Source: Phormidesmis priestleyi BC1401 (GTDB taxonomy: Bacteria; Cyanobacteriota; Cyanobacteriia; Leptolyngbyales; Leptolyngbyaceae). From it: 64,000 nt of DNA. This document shows, one piece after another, positions 26,970 to 36,164 of the stretch. Location: NCBI RefSeq assembly GCF_001650195.1, contig NZ_LXYR01000018.1, positions 28,788 through 92,787 of the forward strand, written 5' to 3'. The notes under the pieces are model-generated. The model was not told the DNA's origin. It was given only the letters and a program-made list of their open reading frames with translations, and did no database searches. The position numbers were made by a program, and so were the translations under genes. Each line of letters opens with the position of its first letter. Positions within the stretch are counted from its first letter, which is position 1.

Positions 26970-27323
26970 ATGGTCAGCAAAATTGAGTTAACCAAATCTT
27001 TGCCGCGTGAGCGATGGGGTGAGTTTTTTGATCAGTTTTCCGATGGTAATCGGGGACGGTACATCTCGATCGAAAGCATCAGTTTAGAACTCGGTGATGA
27101 AGAACTGATTCAGAACGCACCTTTGATGGCAATCGTTTACGATCGCCCTGGCAAAGGGGATGATTTGGTGATTGAAGTGGGTAAAGATGAAGTGACTTAC
27201 GCTCACACGATCGATGCACCCACTGACGTTTCAACGGGGCAAAGCTCAAACGGTCAGATGATAGCGCTTTGGATCGGTGATGCTGCTGGAACAAAAACCT
27301 TGATCAAACTGCAAGCCGATTGA
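26970..27323 (+). CDS. DUF5335 family protein
   Basis: 117 residues, soluble, matching the DUF5335 pattern: KSLPRERWGEFFDQFSDGNRGRYISIE at the N-terminus, then PLMAIVYDRPGKGDDLVIEVGKDEVTYAHTIDAPTDV, and a closing strand IGDAAGTKTLIKL. The start follows CAGGAGTCGTA. No function is known. The family is repeatedly found beside BON, DUF1269 and universal stress genes, which is also its context here. Confidence 0.75.
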   Translation: MVSKIELTKSLPRERWGEFFDQFSDGNRGRYISIESISLELGDEELIQNAPLMAIVYDRPGKGDDLVIEVGKDEVTYAHTIDAPTDVSTGQSSNGQMIALWIGDAAGTKTLIKLQAD

Positions 27324-27383
27324 ACGATAGCTTGACGATAATCGCGATCGCTGTTTCCACACAGTTTATCACTGAGCAAAAAG

Positions 27384-27524
27384 ATGGAGCTAGAGCATAA
27401 GACTGCTGCTAGTGTATCGCCTGATCCTGATGCCGCAGTCTCTGAAAGTCAATTCCTTTAGCATCGAACGATCGAGCAGTTGGAAAAAGGCGTTCAAGAG
27501 CGGGGTATCTACAAAGTGCTTTGA
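27384..27524 (+). pseudogene. Short reading frame interrupted by an amber codon
   Basis: From ATG 27384 the frame reads MELEHKTAASVSPDPDAAV..., meets TAG at 27459-27461, then continues HRTIEQLEKGVQERGIYKVL to TGA at 27522. The second part looks like a protein C-terminus. Either a decayed 46-codon gene or chance. No family was recognised. Confidence 0.3.
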
Positions 27525-27571
27525 TGTTGACCGCTTCACTTAAATTATCGCCCCTCTAAAAGGAGAGCCAC

Positions 27572-28165
27572 ATGAGAATTACTGAGCCTAGAATTGATGA
27601 GCAAGTTGTTAGTTCTAAGTGGACAACCACGATCGCGGTTCTGATGATCGTATTGGGAATTATTGCGATCGTCTTTCCGTTCTTTGCCAGCATTGCTTCA
27701 ACTTTGGTGTTTGGCTGGGTTTTTATCCTGGCAGGCGTTGTTCAAATTGTTTATGCCTTTCAATCGAGAGGTGCAGGTCAAGTCGTCTGGAAGCTTATTC
27801 TCGGTGGTTTGTACCTCTTCTCTGGCATTTTCGTAGTCGCAAATCCGCTCAAAGGGGTGCTCGCGTTTACGATAGTGCTGGGCGTGACCATCTTTGTGCA
27901 AGGCATCATTCAAGTGTCGATCGCGTTTCGAATGCGTCGAACTGCACCGAGATGGGGCTGGATGCTGGCAAGCGGCATCATCGGCATCATTTTCGGTATC
28001 GTCATTTGGTCGAGTCTTCCCTATAGTGCCGTTTGGCTTATTGGTACTTTGATCGGTGTCAATCTTCTGTTCGATGGCGTTTGGATGCTTACGTTGCACT
28101 CAGGACAGCGACGTGCTTTAAGTGATCCAGATTCAAGCATTGCCCACTCAAGCAAAGAACTATAG
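27572..28165 (+). CDS. HdeD family (DUF308) acid-resistance-type membrane protein
   Basis: 197 residues with six hydrophobic segments arranged as three pairs: WTTTIAVLMIVLGIIAIVFPFFASIAS, LVFGWVFILAGVVQIVYAF, WKLILGGLYLFSGIFVV, and so on to SAVWLIGTLIGVNLLFDGVWML. This is the typical HdeD/DUF308 arrangement. HdeD in enteric bacteria contributes to acid resistance; a similar role is only inferred here. The start follows AAAAGGAGAGCC, an excellent ribosome-binding site. The ferrochelatase-like gene begins immediately after the stop codon. Confidence 0.88.
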   Translation: MRITEPRIDEQVVSSKWTTTIAVLMIVLGIIAIVFPFFASIASTLVFGWVFILAGVVQIVYAFQSRGAGQVVWKLILGGLYLFSGIFVVANPLKGVLAFTIVLGVTIFVQGIIQVSIAFRMRRTAPRWGWMLASGIIGIIFGIVIWSSLPYSAVWLIGTLIGVNLLFDGVWMLTLHSGQRRALSDPDSSIAHSSKEL

Positions 28166-28166
28166 G

Positions 28167-29294
28167 ATGAGTCATCAACCTCAAGCATCGCATTCAATCA
28201 CGCCGCATAACGACGATCGCGAAGCCTTGCAGACAGATCGAGTTGCAGTTTTGCTTGCAGGATATGGCGAAGTGCAATCGTATCGCGATCTGAGTCGTTA
28301 CAACCAAGCTGCGAGTAAGTACATTGCGGCTCAGTTTTTGCCCATTCCAGAGTGGCTCTATCCTACGGCGGGTCGGCTGCTCGCGCTCCAAGATTTATAC
28401 AATTTTGGGGTCAAGCATGATCATTTCATCTCCCCCGAAAATGAGATGTTTGAAAAACAGCGGTTTGGGATTGAGGAACAGCTACAACACCAGTGGGGAG
28501 ATCGTGTCCAGGTGTTCAAAGGCTTTTATTTCTGCCAGCCTTTTGTGCAACAAGTTGTGACAGATATCATTCAGCAAGGCTTCCAGAATTTGCTGATTTA
28601 TCCTTTGCTGGTGGTAGATTCCGACTTCACAGGTAAAATCGCTGTCGAGCAGGTTAACGAAGTGATTGCAGCAACCGCATCGCAAACTGAGCCTCCACAG
28701 TCTCCCTTCAAGACAATTCGATATATTCCAGCCTTCGCGACTGAGCCTGCTTACATTGATTTGCTGGTGCGTCAGCTAAAAGAGACACTGGTTCAGCCAT
28801 TCGCGAATCGCTTTTCTGAGTCTCAGATTGGCGTTGTCTTAACCGTTCACGGAGGTCCAGAAGAAGCCAACGGATTGTTAACTGGAGTGATTGATGGGCA
28901 AGCCCTTTACGATCGCGTAAAAGTGCAGCTACAGCATGAATATCCGCTGATCTCAATTGGTTGGATCAATCATGATATGCCTTTGATCAAATGGTCACAG
29001 CCCAATCTGAAACAAGCCGCGAAAAACCTGATCAAAGCAGGTGCCCAAATCATTTTATTTAAACCGCTCGGCTGGGTAACAGAGAATTATGAAACCATTC
29101 TAGATGTCGAAGATGCGATCTCATCTTTGCAGCGTCAGTATCCCACGGTGACTTACACACGGCTTGATTGCGTGAATGACGATCCCGATTTTTTGAAGAT
29201 AGCAGCAGAGTGGGCAAATCCGCATATCGAAGCTATGTTGCCAGTGATGCATCGCCATGAGCATGTTCAAACTAGAAGGCTTAGTTTTGACTGA
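28167..29294 (+). CDS. Ferrochelatase-like (class II chelatase fold) protein
   Basis: About 375 residues resembling ferrochelatase. The opening RVAVLLAGYGEVQSYRDLSRYN corresponds to the ferrochelatase N-terminal strand and loop. The segment IGVVLTVHGGPEEANGLLTGV carries the His of the active-site region, and QIILFKPLGWVTENYETILDVEDAI parallels the C-terminal signature with its conserved Glu. Divergence from housekeeping HemH is clear, so metal insertion is not assured. Chelation or tetrapyrrole sensing are alternatives. It starts one base after the HdeD stop, so the two are translationally coupled. Confidence 0.65.
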   Translation: MSHQPQASHSITPHNDDREALQTDRVAVLLAGYGEVQSYRDLSRYNQAASKYIAAQFLPIPEWLYPTAGRLLALQDLYNFGVKHDHFISPENEMFEKQRFGIEEQLQHQWGDRVQVFKGFYFCQPFVQQVVTDIIQQGFQNLLIYPLLVVDSDFTGKIAVEQVNEVIAATASQTEPPQSPFKTIRYIPAFATEPAYIDLLVRQLKETLVQPFANRFSESQIGVVLTVHGGPEEANGLLTGVIDGQALYDRVKVQLQHEYPLISIGWINHDMPLIKWSQPNLKQAAKNLIKAGAQIILFKPLGWVTENYETILDVEDAISSLQRQYPTVTYTRLDCVNDDPDFLKIAAEWANPHIEAMLPVMHRHEHVQTRRLSFD

Positions 29295-29412
29295 ACTTTG
29301 CAATCATCAGTCGCATGAGTACAGCCATTCTCATTGTGAAATCATCGCCGATCGCTGAGCGAAAAATTGGGGATCTTTACGTGACGTGCATTCAATCTAG
29401 CGGAGGCTGACT

Positions 29413-30144
29413 GTGCAGGAATTTCTGTTTGCTCTCACTCTGTCAGCTTTGCTTGTGATCAGCAACTTCATGGGAGCCATGATTGCTGAAGCATTACCCT
29501 TATCAAAACGAACATTAGGACTGGCACTCCATGCCGCTGGTGGGGTGCTACTCGCGATCGTATCTACCGAACTGATCCCTAGAGTCGTTATTGCCAAACC
29601 TGAGTGGGCAACGATTCTAGCGTTGTTTCTCGGTGGAGCTTTTTTTGTCTGGGTGAATCAGCTTCTTAACTTAGGCAAAAATCGATTGCGCGGCGTGGGT
29701 CACGATACTGTTGCTTGGGTGATCTTTCTGAGTGTGGCGATCGACTTATTTGGCGATGGGTTAATGATTGGCACTAGTTTGACGATCGCGCCTCATTTAG
29801 GGGTGAAACTCGCATCAGCGAGGGTTGTCGCTCACATTCCAGAAGGCTTTGTGACCAATGCAGAGTTCAAGAGTCAAAAGATGCCACGAACAGAGCGCTT
29901 TTTGCTATTAGCGGCATTGATCATTCCTATTTGGTTGGGCACAGCACTGGGCTATTGGGGTTTACGCGGACAAGCGGATCTTCCTAAGCTCGTTGTGCTT
30001 GCTTTTACAACAGGGACATTGATCACGGCGATCGTCGAAGAAATTCTCCCTGAAGCCCATCAAACTCAGGATACAAACGGGTCAACTTTGACGTTTATCG
30101 GAAGTTTTGCACTGGCGATGCTATTTTCTGCCTATCTGGAGTAG
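29413..30144 (+). CDS. ZIP family metal transporter
   Basis: 243-residue membrane protein with about eight spans and ZIP family motifs. The metal-site helices appear as HAAGGVLLAIVSTELIPRV (His and Glu), VARVVAHIPEGFVTNAEF (HIPEG, the hallmark helix) and TLITAIVEEILPEAHQ. The start is GTG 29413, six bases after GGAGG. Divalent metal movement (zinc, iron or manganese) is expected; direction and metal are not predictable. It is adjacent to the ferrochelatase-like gene, so a shared metal theme is plausible. Confidence 0.82.
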   Translation: MQEFLFALTLSALLVISNFMGAMIAEALPLSKRTLGLALHAAGGVLLAIVSTELIPRVVIAKPEWATILALFLGGAFFVWVNQLLNLGKNRLRGVGHDTVAWVIFLSVAIDLFGDGLMIGTSLTIAPHLGVKLASARVVAHIPEGFVTNAEFKSQKMPRTERFLLLAALIIPIWLGTALGYWGLRGQADLPKLVVLAFTTGTLITAIVEEILPEAHQTQDTNGSTLTFIGSFALAMLFSAYLE

Positions 30145-30259
30145 TAAATTTTTGACATTGGATAAGGGCGGTAAAAGCATCCCAATTCGAGCAGTGTATC
30201 GATGAATTCATTCTGTGTTTGACCTGTTTATAAGGGTTCAATTAACTGGGGGAAAGATC

Positions 30260-30667
30260 GTGGTTGCTTCAGCACAAATAAAGAATGCGACTCAGATTGA
30301 TCAACTCTGCATTAATACCATCCGTACTCTATCAATGGATGCAGTCCAGCAAGCCAATTCTGGTCATCCAGGAATACCAATGGCACTCGCGCCCGTTGCT
30401 TACTGCTTATGGCAGCAGTTTCTGCGCTTTGATCCCGACGATCCGATCTGGGCAACCCGCGATCGCTTCATTCTCTCAAACGGACACGCTTCGATGTTGC
30501 TCTACTCACTGCTGCATTTGTGCAGCGTGAAAGCGGTAAACGCTCAGTATGAAGAAGTTGGTACACTGTCCGTTATCCCGCAATACGACGGCTGGAATAA
30601 TTCGGGAAATTATGGCGATCGTCTCAGGGTACAACCCGATGGCAAGCTGTATCTTAATCTCCCTTGA
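30260..30667 (+). pseudogene. Truncated transketolase (N-terminal fragment)
   Basis: The first 100 codons from GTG 30260 (after GGGGGAAAGATC) match the transketolase N-terminus: [38 protein letters not shown] and [19 protein letters not shown], including the thiamine diphosphate-binding HPG region. After [13 protein letters not shown] the sequence changes to an unrelated 30-residue tail and stops at 30667. A complete transketolase is about 670 residues, so more than 80% is missing. It is a dead fragment or the scar of a recombination event. Phosphoketolase is excluded by the motifs. Confidence 0.8.
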
Positions 30668-30781
30668 TGGGCGATTTTGATGTTTGGGAAGCAGTAAAAC
30701 AGCAAGAGATTGATATTTAAGGCAACTCATCTTGAGCGTTCATTCAATAGTTAAAATCACCTCAATAGAAGGAAAACTTAT

Positions 30782-31297
30782 ATGTTTCAAAAGATCCTAG
30801 CTGCAATAGACTCGTCTACGATTGGACAACAAGTTTTTGACGAGTCCATTGCTATCGCCAAATGGAGTGATGCCAGCCTGATGCTGTTGCATGTGTTGTC
30901 AAACGAGGAAGAAGGCAGCCCTGTGCTGCCTATTTATGCTGTTGCGTCTCCCTATCCATTAACCCTTGAAGGCTACCCAAATCCTTTAGATTTCGATGTG
31001 TTTCGAGAGCAGTGGAAGAGTTATGAACAAAAAGGTCTGGCATTATTGAAAACATTTACGGATGAAGCAATAGCGGCAGGCGTGAGAGCTGAATTCACTC
31101 AAAGTCAAGGCAACCCAAGTCGAACGATCTGTGATTTAGCCCGCACCTGGGAAGCTGACCATATCGTTATAGGCAGGCGGGGGCATTCTGGGCTTAGTGA
31201 GTTATTTTTGGGCAGTGTCAGCAATTATGTTCTTCATCATGCTTCTTGTTCAGTGCTAACGGTGCAAACAATTCTAGCAAAACCTGACCCTTCATAA
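30782..31297 (+). CDS. Universal stress protein (UspA family)
   Basis: 171-residue single-domain universal stress protein, cytosolic. It opens FQKILAAIDSSTIGQQVFDESIAIA and closes with the ATP-binding signature DHIVIGRRGHSGLSELFLGSVSNYVLHHASCSVLTV (G-2x-G-9x-G pattern), so it is probably of the nucleotide-binding type. The ribosome-binding site is AGAAGGAAAAC. Its stop codon is one base from the next start, so it is coupled to the TspO-like membrane gene. Confidence 0.92.
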   Translation: MFQKILAAIDSSTIGQQVFDESIAIAKWSDASLMLLHVLSNEEEGSPVLPIYAVASPYPLTLEGYPNPLDFDVFREQWKSYEQKGLALLKTFTDEAIAAGVRAEFTQSQGNPSRTICDLARTWEADHIVIGRRGHSGLSELFLGSVSNYVLHHASCSVLTVQTILAKPDPS

Positions 31298-31298
31298 A

Positions 31299-32087
31299 AT
31301 GAAACTCTTTACCCAAGACTCCTTTGACCCCGATCGACTACGACAAATCGCTACATTTGCCGCAGTTTTCGGCGGCATCGCGGTCAACACGATATCTAAC
31401 AACCTCTTTCCCCTCAACGGGGTGCCGATGGGTGAACTTTCCACCACCCTCTTTGCTGCCGTACAAATCATCCCCGCTGACTATGCCTTCGCGATTTGGG
31501 GACTGATTTATCTCGGTCTGGTCGCTTTTGCGATCTATCAAAGCCAATCCACACAACGCCAAAATTCTGGCTTGCAGCGCAGTGGCTACCTGCTTGTATT
31601 CGCTTCTCTGGCTCAATGCGCCTGGATTTATTTATTCCTTGCCCGTCTTTTTCCGTTATCTACGATCGCCATGCTGGGGATCTTGCTTCCGCTGATTGGG
31701 ATGTACCAACAGCTTGGCATTGGTCAACAGCAAGTTTCACTGCCAGAACGCTGGTTCATTCATATCCCCATCAGCCTTTATCTGGGCTGGATTACGGTTG
31801 CCACTGTGGTCAACGTCGCGATCTCACTCTATAGTCTCAACTGGGATGGTTGGGGCATCGCTCCAACCGCTTGGGCTGTCGTGATGATGGTCGTCAGCAC
31901 TGCGATCGCGATCGTCATCACCAGTCAACACCACGACATCGCCTTCTCGCTTGTCGTTGTTTGGGCATTAATCGCGATCGCCGTTCGGCAGATGGATACG
32001 CCGTTGATTGCAGTGACAGGTATGGTGATGGCGATCGTTCTAATATTAGTCTCCGCTATTTCTGCTTACCGATTAATAAAATTATAA
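31299..32087 (+). CDS. TspO/MBR-like tryptophan-rich membrane protein
   Basis: 262-residue integral membrane protein with about eight spans, of the enlarged TspO/MBR-related group common in cyanobacteria. Diagnostic stretches are PADYAFAIWGLIYLGLVAFAIYQS, AQCAWIYLFLARLFPLSTIAML and PISLYLGWITVATVVNVAISLY with NWDGWGI. True TspO proteins bind porphyrins and act in stress signalling; this larger version has unproven function. It begins one base after the universal stress gene, implying co-translation, and is followed by an old yellow enzyme gene. Confidence 0.8.
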   Translation: MKLFTQDSFDPDRLRQIATFAAVFGGIAVNTISNNLFPLNGVPMGELSTTLFAAVQIIPADYAFAIWGLIYLGLVAFAIYQSQSTQRQNSGLQRSGYLLVFASLAQCAWIYLFLARLFPLSTIAMLGILLPLIGMYQQLGIGQQQVSLPERWFIHIPISLYLGWITVATVVNVAISLYSLNWDGWGIAPTAWAVVMMVVSTAIAIVITSQHHDIAFSLVVVWALIAIAVRQMDTPLIAVTGMVMAIVLILVSAISAYRLIKL

Positions 32088-32152
32088 GAATTGATATCAT
32101 GTCCATTCAAGAACACCTAACCGACCTGGCTTCTAACCAGGAGATTTGTAAG

Positions 32153-33226
32153 ATGAATATTCTTTTCAAGCCACTCCAGATGGGTGATCTGACGCTCCCC
32201 AATCGGATTTTGATGGCTCCGCTTACCCGTTCTCGTGCCGAAGACGGGCATTTACCAACTCATTTGATGGCTGAATATTATGCCCAGCGAGCCAGTGCGG
32301 GGCTGATTATTGCTGAAGCAACCATGATTATGGTCGGCAACTCTGCTTTTTGGCACGAACCGGGAATTTACTCCGATGCCCAGGTCGCTGGGTGGCAGAA
32401 AACGACGGATGCGGTTCATGCTGCTGGTGGTCGGATTTTTCTGCAAATTTGGCATGGAGGTCGGGCTTGTCATCCGCTACTAAACGATGGTCAGCAGCCC
32501 GTTGCTCCCAGCCCGATCGCGATTACAGATGATGAAGTCCATACCCCAGAAGGCAAAAAGCCCTATGTTATGCCACGAGAGCTACGGGATGATGAACTGC
32601 CCAGCATTGTAGCGGGTTTTAGGCAGGCGGCAGTCAATGCAAAAGCCGCAGGCTTTGATGGTGTAGAAGTTCATGGTGCAAATGGTTATCTGTTGGATGA
32701 GTTTCTGCGGGATGGCTCGAATCATCGGACGGGAGCCTATGGCGGATCGATCGACAACCGGGCGAGGTTGCTGCTTGAAGTACTCGCGGCGGTATCCGAG
32801 GTCTGGGGTCGCGATCGCGTTGGGCTGCGGATCTCACCCCTCAATAGTTTCAACAGCATGATCGATAGTGATCCGATCGGATTGTCTACCTGGCTGGCAA
32901 CTAAACTCAACGATTACCATCTTGCCTATCTCCATGTGATGCGAAGCGATTTTGCCCAAAAGCAGCATGGGGATATCTTGACTCCGATCCGTGCCCACTA
33001 CAAAGGAATACTGATCGGCAATATGGGATACACCGCCGCCGAAGCCACTGCTGCCATTGATGCGGGACAGCTTGATGCAGTTGCCTTTGGTTCTAGTTTC
33101 CTGGCGAATCCCGATCTGCCGGAGCGGATTAAACTCGGTGCTGCGCTTAATCAACCCAACCCGGCGACATTCTATTCTCAGGGTGCAGTGGGATACACGG
33201 ACTATCCAACCTTGAGCAAAGCATGA
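32153..33226 (+). CDS. Old yellow enzyme family alkene reductase
   Basis: FMN-dependent NAD(P)H:flavin oxidoreductase of about 357 residues. The barrel begins LFKPLQMGDLTLPNRILMAPLTRSRA; the active-site strand shows VEVHGANGYLLDEFLRDGSNHRTGAYGGSIDNRARLLLE, and the C-terminal phosphate-binding region is GILIGNMGYTAAEATAAIDAG. Such enzymes reduce activated C=C bonds or nitro compounds, often under oxidative or electrophile stress. The ATG at 32153 sits nine bases after GGAG. An upstream ATG at 32099 would add 18 residues and is less likely. Confidence 0.88.
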   Translation: MNILFKPLQMGDLTLPNRILMAPLTRSRAEDGHLPTHLMAEYYAQRASAGLIIAEATMIMVGNSAFWHEPGIYSDAQVAGWQKTTDAVHAAGGRIFLQIWHGGRACHPLLNDGQQPVAPSPIAITDDEVHTPEGKKPYVMPRELRDDELPSIVAGFRQAAVNAKAAGFDGVEVHGANGYLLDEFLRDGSNHRTGAYGGSIDNRARLLLEVLAAVSEVWGRDRVGLRISPLNSFNSMIDSDPIGLSTWLATKLNDYHLAYLHVMRSDFAQKQHGDILTPIRAHYKGILIGNMGYTAAEATAAIDAGQLDAVAFGSSFLANPDLPERIKLGAALNQPNPATFYSQGAVGYTDYPTLSKA

Positions 33227-33420
33227 GGTGTTGATTCGTTAAGACTGCCCTTAGGGCAACGGGTGGTGGCGGTAAAACAAATTAAATAAGAGTTGAAATG
33301 TACTCCACCACCCCAGGGTTGAGTAGCTCAGACTATTGACCTCACAATTTCCTCAAACTTGGCATTTAGCATCAAGCTTAATTAACCTATTTCTGATGTT
33401 TCACAGAAAAAATTAAGATT
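33227..33420. other. Intergenic stretch with long stem-loop
   Basis: GGGTGGTGG at 33261-33269 can pair with CCACCACCC at 33305-33313 across a 35-base loop. No U-tract follows. It may mark the end of the OYE transcript or be part of the P-type ATPase leader. Nothing else was seen. Confidence 0.35.
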
Positions 33421-36042
33421 ATGGTTTCTCCAATTGATCTCAATACCGTGGCTGGCTTATCTGAGCCAGACGCAATCGCCCGACTCAAACAAGACGGCTA
33501 CAACGAACTGCCCTCGGCTCAGTCTCGAAGTCTCTGGTTGATTGCTTGGAATACGTTTAAAGATCCGATCTTCCTCTTGCTAGTAGGGGGTGGCATTATC
33601 TATTGGATTTTAGCCGACATCCAGGAAGCTTTGATCTTGTTAGGTTTCGTCCTTTTCCTGATGGTGATTAGTCTCTACCAAGAAGGCAAAACTGAACATG
33701 CCCTAGAAGCCTTACGCGATCTTTCCAGTCCTCGTGCTTTGGTAGTGCGGGATGGACAGCGGAAACGGATTGCGGGGCGAGAAGTGGTTCGGGGAGATAT
33801 CTTAGTGCTGGCAGAAGGCGATCGCGTGTCTGCGGATGCGATCGTGCTGTCTTGTACTAATCTCTCCACCGATGAATCATTATTGACTGGAGAATCTCTA
33901 ACGGTTCGCAAAGTTGCTGCTGTAATTGGTTCTGGGGACAAGGTGAAGATGGCGCGTCCAGGGGGTGACGAATTGCCATTTGTCTATTCTGGAACTTTGG
34001 TGGTGCAGGGACAAGGAATCGCTCAAGTCCAAGCGATCGGTGCTCAGACGGAGATGGGCAAGATTGGCAATGCCTTACAAAAAGTGAAGCCTGAGATCAC
34101 CCCCTTGCAACGGGAAATGACTCGGTTGGTGAGCCGTTTGTTTGGCATTGCCTTATCGCTGTGTGTGGCGATCGTCATTATCTATGGATTCACCACAGGA
34201 GATTGGCTCAAAGGAGTTCTCGCGGGCATTACCTTGGCGATGGCGATTTTGCCGAATGAATTCCCGGTCGTCGTGACGCTCTTTTTAGCGTTAGGAGCTT
34301 GGCGCATTTCTCGAAATCATGTCTTAGCGCGTCGGGCTTCTGCTGTTGAAACCCTGGGTTCTGCAACCGTTCTGTGTGTGGATAAAACTGGGACGCTGAC
34401 CCTGAATCAGATGGCAGTACAGCAGCTATTCCCCTATCACCCAGAAAATACTCAGTCTTATGATTTAGCCCTGCATCCACAAGATCCACTACCTGAAGTG
34501 GTGCACGAATTAGTTGAGTTCTGCATTCTTGCCAGTCAACGCGATCCGTTTGATCCAATGGAGAAAGCGTTTAAGCAATTGGGCGATCATTACCTTGCCG
34601 ATACTGAACATTTGCACAAAGATTGGAAGCTGTTGAGAGAATATCCGCTCTCACCGCATCTTCTAGCCATGTCTCACGTTTGGCAATCCGCCGATGGTAA
34701 GCAATATGAAGTCGCGGCGAAAGGCGCACCGGAAGCGATCGCAGATCTCTGTCATTTCACGCCCCAACAGCAGCAAACTCTCACGGCTCAAGTCAGCAAA
34801 ATGGCATCTCAAGGACTGCGCGTGTTAGGCGTTGCCAAAGCCTCGCTACTCGAAGCTCCACCCGCATTTTTGCCACCGCATCCCTCGCTCAATCCCAATC
34901 ATTTACCGGATCAACAACACGATTTTCCCTTCCAATTTATCGGTTTGGTTGGATTGTCTGATCCGGTGCGTCCAACCGTTGCAGCCGCGATTCAAGAATG
35001 TCATACCGCTGGGATTCGAGTGGTGATGATTACCGGGGATTATCCCGAAACGGCTCAAACGATCGCTCGACAGATTGGCTTGCTGCAAATGGGTGCGATC
35101 GTGACCGGAGCAGAATTGGAGAAAATGAGTGACGCTGATCTTCAGCAGCGCATTTCAAGTACCAATATCTTTGCGCGAACGGTTCCCGAACAAAAGTTGC
35201 AGTTAGTCAATGCCTTGAAAGACAAAGGTGAAGTTGTCGCGATGACGGGGGATGGTGTGAATGATGCCCCGGCGCTCAAAGCGGCACAAATCGGTATTGC
35301 GATGGGGGAGCGAGGCACGGATGTTGCCCGCGAGTCGGCGGCGTTGGTGTTACTGAACGATGATTTTTCGTCGATCGTACAAGCGGTCAAACTCGGACGG
35401 CGAATTTTTGATAATCTCCGCAAAGCAATGGCGTATCTAGTCGCGGTTCACATTCCGATCGCGGGGATGTCTTTGATTCCAGTCTTGTTTAAGTTGCCGT
35501 TAGTTTTGCTTCCCGTTCACATTGCCTTTCTCCATTTGATCATTGATCCTGCCTGCTCGATCGTATTAGAAGCAGAACCCGCAGAACCCAATGCAATGAA
35601 ACGTCCGCCCCGTAACCCCAAGGAGCCATTGTTTGGTCGAAAAACAATCCGTCTAGCACTTTTGCAAGGACTGGGGAGCTTGGCGATCGTGCTGGCGATT
35701 TTTGGGATTGCAGTCTATCGCAAACAAGGCGAACTCGATGCTCGTACCTTGACGTTTACCACGTTAATTTTGGCAAATTTAGGCTTAATTTTGAGTGAGC
35801 GTTCCTCATCGCGCCTCAGTCTAAAAGTCCTCAAATCTCCTAACGCGGCGCTATGGTGGGTAATTGGTGGCGGACTCGTTTTTCTAGTCCTCGTGCTTTA
35901 CGTTCCGTTCTTGCGGAACTTGTTTAGCTTCTCTTTTCTGCATCCAATCGATCTTGCAATCTGTTTTGCAGGTGGAGTGATTAGCTTACTTTGGTTTGAG
36001 TCTCTGAAGCTTCTGAAAAAGCCTACAGTTAAAAAATCATAG
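33421..36042 (+). CDS. P-type cation-transporting ATPase, P2-like
   Basis: 873-residue P-type ATPase, multi-pass, plasma membrane. Motifs: TDESLLTGESLTV (actuator), CVDKTGTLTLNQM with phosphorylated Asp321, AAKGAPEAIADL (nucleotide binding), MITGDYPETA, and MTGDGVNDAPALKAAQIGIAMGERGTDVARE. The cation-site helix reads AILPNEFPVVVTLFLALGAWRIS, with Asn-Glu-Phe-Pro where calcium pumps have PEGLP, so the transported ion is uncertain. It lacks metal-binding N-domains, so it is not of CopA type. It differs clearly from the MgtA-type pump at 22-24.7 kb. Confidence 0.88.
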   Translation: MVSPIDLNTVAGLSEPDAIARLKQDGYNELPSAQSRSLWLIAWNTFKDPIFLLLVGGGIIYWILADIQEALILLGFVLFLMVISLYQEGKTEHALEALRDLSSPRALVVRDGQRKRIAGREVVRGDILVLAEGDRVSADAIVLSCTNLSTDESLLTGESLTVRKVAAVIGSGDKVKMARPGGDELPFVYSGTLVVQGQGIAQVQAIGAQTEMGKIGNALQKVKPEITPLQREMTRLVSRLFGIALSLCVAIVIIYGFTTGDWLKGVLAGITLAMAILPNEFPVVVTLFLALGAWRISRNHVLARRASAVETLGSATVLCVDKTGTLTLNQMAVQQLFPYHPENTQSYDLALHPQDPLPEVVHELVEFCILASQRDPFDPMEKAFKQLGDHYLADTEHLHKDWKLLREYPLSPHLLAMSHVWQSADGKQYEVAAKGAPEAIADLCHFTPQQQQTLTAQVSKMASQGLRVLGVAKASLLEAPPAFLPPHPSLNPNHLPDQQHDFPFQFIGLVGLSDPVRPTVAAAIQECHTAGIRVVMITGDYPETAQTIARQIGLLQMGAIVTGAELEKMSDADLQQRISSTNIFARTVPEQKLQLVNALKDKGEVVAMTGDGVNDAPALKAAQIGIAMGERGTDVARESAALVLLNDDFSSIVQAVKLGRRIFDNLRKAMAYLVAVHIPIAGMSLIPVLFKLPLVLLPVHIAFLHLIIDPACSIVLEAEPAEPNAMKRPPRNPKEPLFGRKTIRLALLQGLGSLAIVLAIFGIAVYRKQGELDARTLTFTTLILANLGLILSERSSSRLSLKVLKSPNAALWWVIGGGLVFLVLVLYVPFLRNLFSFSFLHPIDLAICFAGGVISLLWFESLKLLKKPTVKKS

Positions 36043-36164
36043 TGAAACTGCAAAGAGGCGCAATATTTTCTACCTTATCTAGTGCAGTTAATCAAATCAA
36101 TCACGAAATCAAACACTAGCTAGTTAAGGTATGAATATCCCCAAAACACAGAGCAAGCCAAACG

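Noticed and set aside
30667..30720. 18-codon frame MGDFDVWEAVKQQ after the transketolase fragment
   Set aside because: Too short and without a ribosome-binding site. Probably part of the recombination debris.
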